This document shows positions 52,121-59,716 of a DNA stretch of 64,000 bases, one piece after another. The notes under the pieces are model-generated. The model was not told the DNA's origin. It saw only the letters and a list, made by a program, of their open reading frames with translations, and made no database searches. Location of the stretch: assembly GCF_900187385.1 (NCBI RefSeq), contig NZ_FYEY01000001.1:7006001-7070000 (forward strand). The letters run 5' to 3'. This DNA comes from Streptomyces sp. 2114.4 (GTDB taxonomy: Bacteria > Actinomycetota > Actinomycetes > Streptomycetales > Streptomycetaceae). How positions within the stretch are numbered: the stretch's first letter is position 1; each line of letters starts with the position of its first letter. The translations under genes and the position numbers were made by a program.

Positions 52121-53438
52121 AGCGGTAACGGAAGACCCGGGCCCTGACCCGGGCCGGCGGCAGATCCGGGAACGGATTGCGGTGCAGCAGCCGCAGCGTG
52201 TCCCGGTCGTTCTCCAGCAGCCGGGCGACGAACGGGACGAACCACGACCGCGCATAGGCCGGTGACAGCGCGGCGAACCACATCAGCCAGTCCAGCCGGA
52301 GGTGATACGGCGCGAATTGGCGCGGCAGCCGTCCTACCGCACCCGGCTTGCCACGGAATTCATAAGGGAGCCAGATCGTCTCCGGCCCGGTCACCGCATC
52401 CGCGGTCCCCTCCACGACGATTTCCCGGCGCACCCGCGTAATACTGCCGAAGGCCCCGTACGAATTGACCAGATGCAGCGACTCGTAGGACGTGTTCATC
52501 ATCTGCTGCCGGGCCAGCAGATTGCGGGCCGGCCGATAGCTGAGGACGAGGACCCCGGCCGTGGCGAGGAGGACCAGGACCTCGAACCACAGCGGGGGCG
52601 CGGGCAGCGGCGTGGACGGTGGCCCCCACAGCGGGGCCGCGGCCGAGACGGCGAGCGCGATGGTCACCCAGTTCAGCCAGGCGAAGTTGCCCGAGAGTAC
52701 CAGCCACAGCTGGGTGACGACCATCGCGACCGCGGCCCACCCGGCGATCGGCTGGGGAGTGAACAGCAGGACCGGCACGGCAAGTTGGGCGACATGGTTG
52801 GCCGCCACCTCGACCCGGTGCAGGGGCGCCGGCAGATGGTGGAAGAACCAGCTCAACGGGCCGGGCATCGGCTGCGTTTCGTGGTGGTAGTACAGGCAGG
52901 TCAGATCCCGCCAGCAGTGGTCGCCGCGCATCTTGATCAGCCCGGCCCCGAACTCCACCCGGAACAGCACCCAGCGCAGCAGCCACATCACGGGCACCGG
53001 GGGAGCGATCTCGCCGTTCCCGAGGAACACCGCGAGCGAACCGGCCTCCAGCAGCAGCGACTCCCAGCCGAAGCTGTACCAGGTCTGCCCGACGTTCACG
53101 ATGGACAGATACATCGCCCACAGCACGGCCCACAGCACCATCGACGCCCACAGCGGAACGGCATCCGCCGCCCCCGCCGCCACGGCCGCGGCCAGCAGCG
53201 CCCCGCTCCACGACCAGAGGGCGAAGAAACGGTCCGAATAGTGCCGGTGAAAGACCGAGGGCGCCGCGCGGAACGGCACCTGCGCCACGAAGGCGGGCAC
53301 CGGCAGCATGCCGCGCGCGCCGATGAGCGCCCGGAACTGCCGGGCCGCCGCCACGAAAGCGACCACGTAGAGGACGGCCAGCATGCGCTGGAAGAGCAGC
53401 CGCCCGAGCCAGTATCCGGAATCCGAGAACCATGCCAC
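52014..53438 (-). CDS. Lipase maturation factor (LMF1-like) membrane protein
   Basis: A 474-residue membrane protein of the lipase maturation factor family: YWLGRLLFQRMLAVLYVVAF in the first helix, QTWYSFGWESLLLEAGSLAV, LFRVEFGAGLIKMRGDHCWR and CLYYHHETQPMPGPLSWFFH, which are the family's conserved blocks. About eight membrane helices. In animals LMF1 helps fold lipases in the ER; the bacterial role is not known. The GTG at 53438 is a guess, since the frame opens 75 bases earlier and no good ribosome site is seen. It overlaps the convergent TPR gene by 107 bases. Confidence 0.87.
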   Translation of the reverse strand: MAWFSDSGYWLGRLLFQRMLAVLYVVAFVAAARQFRALIGARGMLPVPAFVAQVPFRAAPSVFHRHYSDRFFALWSWSGALLAAAVAAGAADAVPLWASMVLWAVLWAMYLSIVNVGQTWYSFGWESLLLEAGSLAVFLGNGEIAPPVPVMWLLRWVLFRVEFGAGLIKMRGDHCWRDLTCLYYHHETQPMPGPLSWFFHHLPAPLHRVEVAANHVAQLAVPVLLFTPQPIAGWAAVAMVVTQLWLVLSGNFAWLNWVTIALAVSAAAPLWGPPSTPLPAPPLWFEVLVLLATAGVLVLSYRPARNLLARQQMMNTSYESLHLVNSYGAFGSITRVRREIVVEGTADAVTGPETIWLPYEFRGKPGAVGRLPRQFAPYHLRLDWLMWFAALSPAYARSWFVPFVARLLENDRDTLRLLHRNPFPDLPPARVRARVFRYRFTTWRELRETRAWWHRTEEREFLAPIARSALHGRR

Positions 53439-53828
53439 CCGCCCATGGGTAGCACTGCCGCCGGGTGCCCCGCAGCAGGGCGCGCGGCGACGGGAGCCGG
53501 ATCCGCCGCTCACTCTTCAGCGTAGGGAACGGGGCGAATGCAGCAACCGGAGGGCCATTGGAGTGAGTGATGTGCGTCACATATTGCGCCCGTTTTCCCC
53601 TCATTCAGCGGCCTCGTATCCGCATCTTCCGATGACGTGCCTGCGCCGCCGGGAAACGTCGAGCGCGCGGAGTGCGGCGTCGTTACTCTGAGGGGCGACG
53701 GACGACCTTTCTGGGAGACGCCAACACCATTGGCCCGTCGCGGGAACGCCACAAACCTTGGCCGACCTCCCGGTTTGTGAAAAAGGCGCCACCGCGTCGG
53801 ACCAATACCTCAGAAGAAGGAGTGCGTG
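53439..53828. other. 390-base gap upstream of the small peptide gene
   Basis: No gene that I trust. It contains the divergent start region of the LMF-like gene and, at 53750-53779, the perfect inverted repeat described next. Confidence 0.6.
53750..53779. promoter_or_regulatory. Perfect 8-base inverted repeat upstream of the peptide gene
   Basis: CACAAACC (53750-53757) and GGTTTGTG (53772-53779) with a 14-base centre, followed by GAAAAAGG. Its end is 50 bases before the peptide start. It could be an operator; it is not a normal terminator because no T-run follows. Confidence 0.5.
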
Positions 53829-53999
53829 GTGGCATTGCACAAGGCTCAACACAAGCAGCCCCGTTTGAAGCAGGGCGAGCGGCCCGGCCGGATCAAGGAA
53901 GTCCGCAATCTGGACGTCTGGGACCGCTGCGCCCCCGTGCGCCTCGCCGGCTGCGATGACGATCCCGCCGAACCGAATATCTTCCGCGGTATCGACTGA
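53829..53999 (+). CDS. Orphan 56-residue peptide with a C-x8-C pair
   Basis: A small gene with a strong ribosome site, AAGGAG at 53817-53822, 6 bases before the GTG at 53829. The product starts basic (MALHKAQHKQPRLKQG), then has the core NLDVWDRCAPVRLAG and an acidic end with CDDDPAEPN and IFRGID. The two Cys are 9 residues apart (C-x8-C). It has no signal peptide. A basic N terminus and Cys-bearing acidic C terminus recall a ribosomal-peptide precursor, but no modifying enzyme lies near. I do not recognise a family. It could equally be a small cytoplasmic regulator. Confidence 0.6.
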   Translation: MALHKAQHKQPRLKQGERPGRIKEVRNLDVWDRCAPVRLAGCDDDPAEPNIFRGID

Positions 54000-54255
54000 A
54001 TCACCGATCGCTCGGGCGTCGGCCCTGACCCGTGGGCCTCCTCCTCCGGGGTCGGGGCCGGCGCCCGAGCAGACACAGCGGCCGGTGAGCCCGTCGGCAT
54101 CGCACGGCGGCGCCACCGCGGGGGGGCGGGCAAGACCGGGCACCCCAGGGGCTCGCACTGACCCGAACGGCCCAACCGGGGGTGGAACTTTTCCCGCCCG
54201 TCCGTCTCTGTCCGCCCGCCCACCGCCCGTCCGTGGCCGGCCGGTGCGGCCGCGG

Positions 54256-56085
54256 TCAGTCGGCGTAGAGCTGCCGCTGCGGCACGATCTGCTGAGGCTG
54301 ACTCGGGCTGGACCACAGCAGCTTCATATAGGCCTCCCCGGTCTGCTCCGTGTGGTCGAGCCGGATGCTGTGCCGGTGACCGGCCCGCAGGGTGACGGTC
54401 CCCTTGTCGGCCTTCGGGCCGTGCGGCGTGGTGTTGTCGATCACGAGCTTGCCGTCGATCCACAGCCGCACGGTGTCGTCGGAGACGGCGGTGAAGGTGT
54501 ACGTCTCGTCGAAGCGCGGCTGAATGCTGCCGGTCCAGCGGGTGCTGAAGTGATCGGCGGGGATCGCCGGGTCTGGGGAGCCGTCGAAGCGGTAGGCCTT
54601 GTTCACCGTCGGGTCGACGGTGGTCACCGCGGGCGGGCCGGTGAAGGAGCCGTTCGCCCAGCTCCGCGCCGTCAGTCCCGTTCCGGTGCCGGCCGGTGCG
54701 TCGGCCGGTGGTGTGATCGTGAGCCGGATGACGGTGGCGAGCGGACCGGTGGCGGTGCCGGACGGCGTCAGGTCGAAACCGTCTCCGGCCCGGGCGACCT
54801 TCACCTGCTGAGAACTGCCCAGCACCCGGGCCGCGGTGATCTCGAACCGCCCCTTGGCGGTGAGGTGCAGCGGCGCGCCGGCGGCCGGCCAGGAGGTGAC
54901 CGCGGCGTACAGCGTGCCGCCCCGCCGGGAGACCGTGCCCCAGGACGGGTCCGCCACCAGTCCGGTGTATCCGGCCCCGTGGACCGCGTCGCCCTGGCCG
55001 TACGCGCCCAGCCACCGGCCGGTCTCGCGCAGCCGGTCGACGGACGGCTGCGGGATGCGCCCGGTTTTGTCGGGGCCCACGTTGAGCAGATAGTTGCCGC
55101 CGCGGCTCGCCACCTCCAGCAGATTGCGCACCACCGTCGCCGCCGGCTTCCAGTGGGTGTCGTACCTGGCGTAGCCCCAGTGGTCGTTGAGCGTCATACA
55201 GCTCTCCCACAGCTGCCCGTCGACGGGCTCGGCGGGAATCTCCTGCTCCGGCGTGCCGAAGTCCCCGTCGACCACCTCGCGTTTGCCGACGCGGTTGTTG
55301 ACGATCAGGTGGGGGTTCAGCCCGTGCAGATACGCCTGGAGGTCGGCGCCGTCCTGACGCGACCAGCGGTTGGTGGGGTTGTCCGCGTCCCATTCGCCGT
55401 CGAACCACAACAGCGCCGGGTCGTAGCTGTCGATCAGCTCCTTGAGCTGGCCGTACATCCGCTTCTTGTAGCGCGGGAAGGTCGCCGGGCCGGCGAAGTC
55501 CGGGTCGTGCCAGTCCCAGATCGAGTAGTAGAAGCCGAGTTTGATCCCGGCGGCGTCGGCGGCCTTCTTCAGCTCGGCGAGGATGTCGCGGTGCGGGTCG
55601 AAGGCCGAGTGGTCGCGCAAATTCCAGGTGTTCTGCCGCGTCGGCCACATCGCATAGCCGTCGTGGTGCTTGGCCGTGATGACGATATAGCGCTGGCCGG
55701 CGTCCTTGGCCGCCCGGACGATCGCCCCGGCGTCGAAGGCGGACGGGTTGAAGGTTGCGGCCTGCTTCTCGTACACGTCGTCCGGGATCTCGCACTCGCG
55801 CTTGATCCACTCCGCGTTGCGGCACACCGTGCCGTCGGGCCGGGTGTACTCGCCCTCCAGGTTGGAGTACGCGCCGAAGTGGATGAACATCCCGAAGCGG
55901 TCCTGACGCCACCACGAGGTGCGCGACGAGGTGAAGGGATCGTCGGTCGCGTGGTTGGCTCCGGGGCCTGCGGCGGGCCGCGGCGGGGGCTGTGCGGCGG
56001 CCACGGGGCTGCCTGCGGCCAGCAGCAGGGCGCCCAGCACCCCCATGGGCCCCAGCAGCCGGAACGGTCTGGTGCGGCTGAGCAT
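54256..56085 (-). CDS. Secreted alpha-L-fucosidase (GH29) with PA14-like domain
   Basis: A 609-residue secreted glycosidase. Signal peptide at residues 1-34 ending near Ala-Gln. The GH29 catalytic domain covers about 40-390, with the nucleophile Asp229 in LLWFDGEWD, the PTRQNTWNLRD and HHDGYAMW substrate motifs. Residues about 480-600 form a PA14-like carbohydrate-binding domain (TARSWANGSFTG, TYTFTAVSDDTVRLWIDGKL). It releases L-fucose from glycans outside the cell. The ATG at 56085 follows GAGGAG by 6 bases. The gene is single. Confidence 0.9.
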   Translation of the reverse strand: MLSRTRPFRLLGPMGVLGALLLAAGSPVAAAQPPPRPAAGPGANHATDDPFTSSRTSWWRQDRFGMFIHFGAYSNLEGEYTRPDGTVCRNAEWIKRECEIPDDVYEKQAATFNPSAFDAGAIVRAAKDAGQRYIVITAKHHDGYAMWPTRQNTWNLRDHSAFDPHRDILAELKKAADAAGIKLGFYYSIWDWHDPDFAGPATFPRYKKRMYGQLKELIDSYDPALLWFDGEWDADNPTNRWSRQDGADLQAYLHGLNPHLIVNNRVGKREVVDGDFGTPEQEIPAEPVDGQLWESCMTLNDHWGYARYDTHWKPAATVVRNLLEVASRGGNYLLNVGPDKTGRIPQPSVDRLRETGRWLGAYGQGDAVHGAGYTGLVADPSWGTVSRRGGTLYAAVTSWPAAGAPLHLTAKGRFEITAARVLGSSQQVKVARAGDGFDLTPSGTATGPLATVIRLTITPPADAPAGTGTGLTARSWANGSFTGPPAVTTVDPTVNKAYRFDGSPDPAIPADHFSTRWTGSIQPRFDETYTFTAVSDDTVRLWIDGKLVIDNTTPHGPKADKGTVTLRAGHRHSIRLDHTEQTGEAYMKLLWSSPSQPQQIVPQRQLYAD

Positions 56086-56395
56086 CGCTCGCTCCTCGGG
56101 TCAGTTGGTCACGTACGTGCCTCCTGTGCCACCCCGCATGGTGCAGGGGCCGCACGCGGACCGGAAGACCCCGGACGCGCCAAACATCGGAGCATCTGCC
56201 GGAAATCGGAGGGGAGTTGGGGGAGACGGAGGCCTCAGGGGCGCAAGACCTCGGATCTCAGTGGGGCGTCGGGGAGAGCGGCCGGAAGGGACGTCGCCGC
56301 GGGCCCGGGGGAGTGCCGGCCGGCAGCGGGCGCTCTGGATAACCACCGGACTTGTCGGTTCAATGGGCCTTCCGGTCGCATTCACTGGAGGCACC
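56086..56395. other. 310-base divergent gap, fucosidase and acyl-CoA ligase
   Basis: It holds the start regions of two divergent genes. I found no gene and no convincing dyad in it. Confidence 0.6.
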
Positions 56396-57958
56396 ATGGA
56401 AGCCGTCGTCCCGTCCGCCGCCGGCGCCCCGGCCATTCGCTGCGCGGGCCATGAACGCGACTATCCGTCCTTCCTCGACCGCGCGGCGCGGATCGCCACC
56501 GGGCTGCGGGCGGCGGGAGTCGAGCCCGGCGACCGGATCGCCGTCGTGATGCGCAACGAGCCCGCCCATCTGGAGATCACCACCGGGGCCGCCCTGCTGG
56601 GCGCCTCGGCGGTACCCGTCAACTGGCACTTCCGCCAGGACGACCTGCGGCATGTGCTCACCGACAGCGGCAGCAAGGTCGTCTTTGCGCACAGCGACCT
56701 GCTGGCGGCGGTGACCGCCGTGCTCCCCGACGGCGTACGGATCGTCGAGGCCGCCGTTCCCGCCGGGGTCGCGGCCGCTTGCGGGATCGCCGTACCGCCC
56801 GCCACGGGAGAGCACCCGCTGCTCGACCGGTGGCTGGAAGGCTTTGCCCCGCTGGACCAGGCCGCCGGGGAGCGCCCGCCCACCGTGATCTACAGCTCCG
56901 GAACCACCGGGCTTCCCAAGGGAGTTCTGCGCGAACCCGTCGCTCCCCAGCAGCTGGAGGAAGGGGTGCGGTTATTCCTGGAGCGCTTCGCCGTCGCCCC
57001 CGGCGGACGCACGCTCATCCCCGCGCCGCTCTACCACGCCTCTCCCAGCCAGCACGCCGTCCTCGCCCTCGCGGCCGGCCTGGACATCACCCTCATGCCG
57101 CGCTTCGACGCGGAGGAATTCCTGCGGCTGATCGCACATCACCGCATCGAGCAGGTGCAGGTCGTGCCGACGATGTTCGTACGGTTGCTGCGGCTGCCGA
57201 AGGACGTACGCGAGCGCTACGACCTGTCCTCGCTCACCTCCGTCGTACACGCCGCGGCGCCCTGTCCGCCGCACATCAAGTACGCCATGATCGACTGGCT
57301 GGGACCGGTACTGCGGGAGTACTACGGCGGCAGCGAGACCGGCGCCGTGACCTGGTGCGACAGCGCCGAGTGGCTGGCCCACCCCGGCACCGTCGGACGC
57401 GCCACCGGAACCTGCGAGGTGGCGGTCATCGGCCCCGGCGGCGAGCCGCTGCCGGCCGGAGCCACCGGTGACATCTACCTGAAGCCCGGCGACGGCTGGC
57501 CCCCGTTCACCTACCTCGGCGACCCCGCCCGGCGCGCCGCCATGGAAGCACCTGGCCTGCCCGGATACGTCACCATCGGCGACATCGGCCATCTCGACGC
57601 GGACGGCTATCTCTTCCTCAGCGACCGCCGGAACGACATGGTCATCTCCGGTGGCGTCAACATCTACCCCGCGGAGATCGAAGGCTGCCTGCTCGCCCTC
57701 GACGGGGTCCGTGACGTGGCGGTCTTCGGTATCCCCGATGAGGAGTTCGGCGAAGTCCTCGCCGCCCATCTGCAGACCGAACCCGGCGTGCTGCTCAGCG
57801 CCGAGGAGGTACGCGCCCATGTCGCCGGGCGGCTTGCCGGGTACAAGGTCCCCCGGGCCGTGGTCTTCGAGGAGCTGCTGCCGCGGGACGAGTCGGGAAA
57901 GCTCTTCAAGAGGCAGCTGCGGGACCCGTACTGGGCGGAGCACCACCGCGCCATCTGA
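56396..57958 (+). CDS. Acyl-CoA ligase, AMP-binding family
   Basis: A 520-residue ANL-superfamily ligase that activates a carboxylic acid with ATP and joins it to CoA. Motifs: P loop YSSGTTGLPKG near residue 165, EYYGGSETGAV near 310, the hinge segment YVTIGDIGHLDADGYLFLSD near 390 and the catalytic Lys in ESGKLFKRQL near 505. It resembles medium/long-chain and aromatic acid ligases. GGAGG precedes the ATG at 56396 by 5-7 bases. No partner gene is adjacent; the acid is unknown. Confidence 0.9.
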   Translation: MEAVVPSAAGAPAIRCAGHERDYPSFLDRAARIATGLRAAGVEPGDRIAVVMRNEPAHLEITTGAALLGASAVPVNWHFRQDDLRHVLTDSGSKVVFAHSDLLAAVTAVLPDGVRIVEAAVPAGVAAACGIAVPPATGEHPLLDRWLEGFAPLDQAAGERPPTVIYSSGTTGLPKGVLREPVAPQQLEEGVRLFLERFAVAPGGRTLIPAPLYHASPSQHAVLALAAGLDITLMPRFDAEEFLRLIAHHRIEQVQVVPTMFVRLLRLPKDVRERYDLSSLTSVVHAAAPCPPHIKYAMIDWLGPVLREYYGGSETGAVTWCDSAEWLAHPGTVGRATGTCEVAVIGPGGEPLPAGATGDIYLKPGDGWPPFTYLGDPARRAAMEAPGLPGYVTIGDIGHLDADGYLFLSDRRNDMVISGGVNIYPAEIEGCLLALDGVRDVAVFGIPDEEFGEVLAAHLQTEPGVLLSAEEVRAHVAGRLAGYKVPRAVVFEELLPRDESGKLFKRQLRDPYWAEHHRAI

Positions 57959-57960
57959 GC

Positions 57961-57982
57961 CTCGGGCCCGCCCGCCCCCGAG
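57961..57982. terminator. Hairpin between convergent ligase and VOC genes
   Basis: CTCGGG/CCCGAG arms (57961-57966, 57977-57982), directly between the two stop codons. Weak. Confidence 0.45.
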
Positions 57983-58417
57983 TCATGACGAGACGCAGAG
58001 TTCGTTGTTCTCCGGGTCGGCGAGTGTGGTCCAGGCAAAGGGCCCCTGCTTGCCGTGGTGCAGGAGCGTGGCCCCCTTGGCGATCAGCCGCTCGACCACG
58101 GTGTGCGGATCGTCGGGGCCCGTACGCACGTCCAGGTGGACGCGGTTCTTGGCCACCTTGGGCTCCGTCACGAGCTGGAAGAGGATGCGCGGCGCCCGCT
58201 CCAGGCCCTCCGGATGGCGGATCGCGGCGCCGGCCTTCCATACGAGGGTGCCGTGGTGGGTAGTGGTGTCGTCCTCACTCGCCCGGCCCTCGGCGATCAT
58301 CCGGCGGATGAACGTCTCGTCGCTCGGCTCCACCTCCCAGCCGAGGGCGTCGGCCCACCAGTCGGCGAGCGAGTGCGGGGCGGCCGAGTCAACGGTTACC
58401 TGGAAGGTGTATGCCAT
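57983..58417 (-). CDS. VOC (glyoxalase-like) family protein
   Basis: A 144-residue protein with two beta-alpha-beta-beta-beta modules: FQVTVDSAAPHSLADWWADA at the start, a HLDVRTGPDDPHTVVERLIA middle and the usual LADPENNELCV end. VOC proteins bind metals or small ligands and include glyoxalases and drug-binding proteins; the specific role is unknown. Single gene, convergent with the acyl-CoA ligase. Confidence 0.88.
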   Translation of the reverse strand: MAYTFQVTVDSAAPHSLADWWADALGWEVEPSDETFIRRMIAEGRASEDDTTTHHGTLVWKAGAAIRHPEGLERAPRILFQLVTEPKVAKNRVHLDVRTGPDDPHTVVERLIAKGATLLHHGKQGPFAWTTLADPENNELCVSS

Positions 58418-58532
58418 GGCCGGACTCTACCGACGGCGGTCACGGCGCGTCGGCATGCACTGTCGGCAAGGTGCTCAGCTCCGTACGGCCGGTGGGCCGG
58501 TGTGGCAGTGGTGGCGGGACCGAGCCGCGTGC

Positions 58533-58566
58533 GACGGGCGCCGGGGCTGATGCCCCGGCGCCCGTC
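58533..58566 (-). terminator. Very stable terminator of the small membrane-protein gene
   Basis: A 15-base perfect stem (58533-58547 with 58552-58566), 16 with the next pair, and a TGAT loop, 14 bases beyond the stop. Confidence 0.85.
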
Positions 58567-58580
58567 GGTGTGTGGAGAAC

Positions 58581-58784
58581 TCAGTTCGTTTTCCCCTGGC
58601 GCCAGCGGGACCAGGTCACGACCGTCAGGCAGGCGGTCGTCCACATCACGACGCTGGCGGTGGCCACGGACTCGACGTACTGCTCGTAACCGTCCGTACG
58701 CAACTGGACTGCGAGAAAGCCCAGCACCGTCCCGAGCGCCGCGAGTGCGGCGGCCAAGGAGGCGAAGGGTGGTGGCTGCTTCAT
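58581..58784 (-). CDS. Small two-helix membrane protein
   Basis: A 67-residue protein with two hydrophobic segments (about residues 8-27 and 40-58: FASLAAALAALGTVLGFLAV and ATASVVMWTTACLTVVTW). I do not recognise a family. GGAG lies 5 bases before the ATG at 58784; an in-frame GTG at 58802 is possible but less well placed. A strong terminator follows, which supports a real transcript. It may be a small envelope protein. Confidence 0.62.
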   Translation of the reverse strand: MKQPPPFASLAAALAALGTVLGFLAVQLRTDGYEQYVESVATASVVMWTTACLTVVTWSRWRQGKTN

Positions 58785-59024
58785 TTCATCTCCTCTCTTC
58801 ACTGTGATCCGGCACGGTGTCCGTCGAGTCTAAGGCGATCTCGTCACCCGGTGATCAGACATGAGCAACGGCGAGACTGTGCACAGGTCCTGGTTCACTC
58901 CGCGCCAACCGGCGTCCCCCGCCCGGTTCCTGCAGTCTTACTCCCGAGGTAATCGACCCGTACCGCGAGGACTGGGAACGTGGACACCGACGCACCAGCC
59001 ACCCCACGCCGGAAAGGCAGTCCC

Positions 59025-59378
59025 ATGACGGCATACGCCATCGCCCACTTCCGCCCCGCCGCCCCGCATCCGGAGATCTTCGACTACATCGAGAAGATCC
59101 AGGCGACCCTGGACCCCTTCGGCGGTCGCTTCCTCGTCCACGGCTCCGAAGTGGAGGTCACGGAAGGTGACTGGCCGGGAACCGTGGTCGTCATCGCCTT
59201 CCCCGACCTGGCACGGGCCCGCGGTTGGTACGACTCGCCCGCCTATGCGGAGATCCTGCCGCTGCGTACCCGGCACATCGACGGTGATGTGGTGCTGGTG
59301 CCGGGGGTGCCCGACGGTTACGACCCGGCCGTGACGGCGGCGAGGCTGCGGGCGGCGGCGGGGCCGGCCGAGGGGTGA
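59025..59378 (+). CDS. DUF1330 family protein
   Basis: A 117-residue ferredoxin-like fold protein: MTAYAIAHFRPAAPHPEIFD, a central FLVHGSEVEVTEGDWPG, and VVVIAFPDLARARGWYDSPA, the three DUF1330 blocks. The activity is not known; relatives share the dimeric alpha/beta barrel fold. The ATG at 59025 gives the family start and follows GAAAGG; an in-frame GTG at 58980 is also open. It is a single gene. Confidence 0.9.
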   Translation: MTAYAIAHFRPAAPHPEIFDYIEKIQATLDPFGGRFLVHGSEVEVTEGDWPGTVVVIAFPDLARARGWYDSPAYAEILPLRTRHIDGDVVLVPGVPDGYDPAVTAARLRAAAGPAEG

Positions 59379-59608
59379 GGACGGGCTGCGTTCCCGTATC
59401 GGCGTCGGGATGACGGCGGCGACCGGTCCGCAACGGCGCCTCCGGGACGAGAGCGGGGCGATGCCGGGGACCGTTCCGCAGTGGTGGCCGGCCGGCGTCC
59501 GGACCGGCCCGCAACAGGGGCCGGGCGACCCGGGCGCCCTCCCCGGAGCGGTTCCGGAAGCCGCGTCGGCGGGCTCCGCACGAAGGCGCGGATTCTTCTT
59601 CCCCAACC

Positions 59609-59638
59609 GTGACCAGCCTCTCGCACCCCCGCTAGAGT
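59609..59638 (+). promoter_or_regulatory. Candidate promoter of the Mrr-TerD gene
   Basis: -35 GTGACC (59609-59614), 18-base spacer and -10 TAGAGT (59633-59638). The start point would fall inside the inverted repeat. Confidence 0.5.
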
Positions 59639-59662
59639 TTCACCCAACAACGCAGGTGAAAC
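59637..59662 (+). promoter_or_regulatory. Candidate operator overlapping the start point of the Mrr-TerD gene
   Basis: GTTTCACC (59637-59644) and GGTGAAAC (59655-59662), perfect 8-base arms, 10-base centre. It overlaps the -10 box, the usual place for a repressor site. Confidence 0.6.
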
Positions 59663-59716
59663 CGCTTCCACAGGGTTCCGGGGGCAGTTCACCCCGGGGG
59701 GAGGACACACAGCGAT

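Larger units (their letters stand above)
59379..59716. other. 338-base gap upstream of the Mrr-TerD gene
   Basis: No gene. Its last 110 bases hold the promoter and operator of the next gene. Confidence 0.6.
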
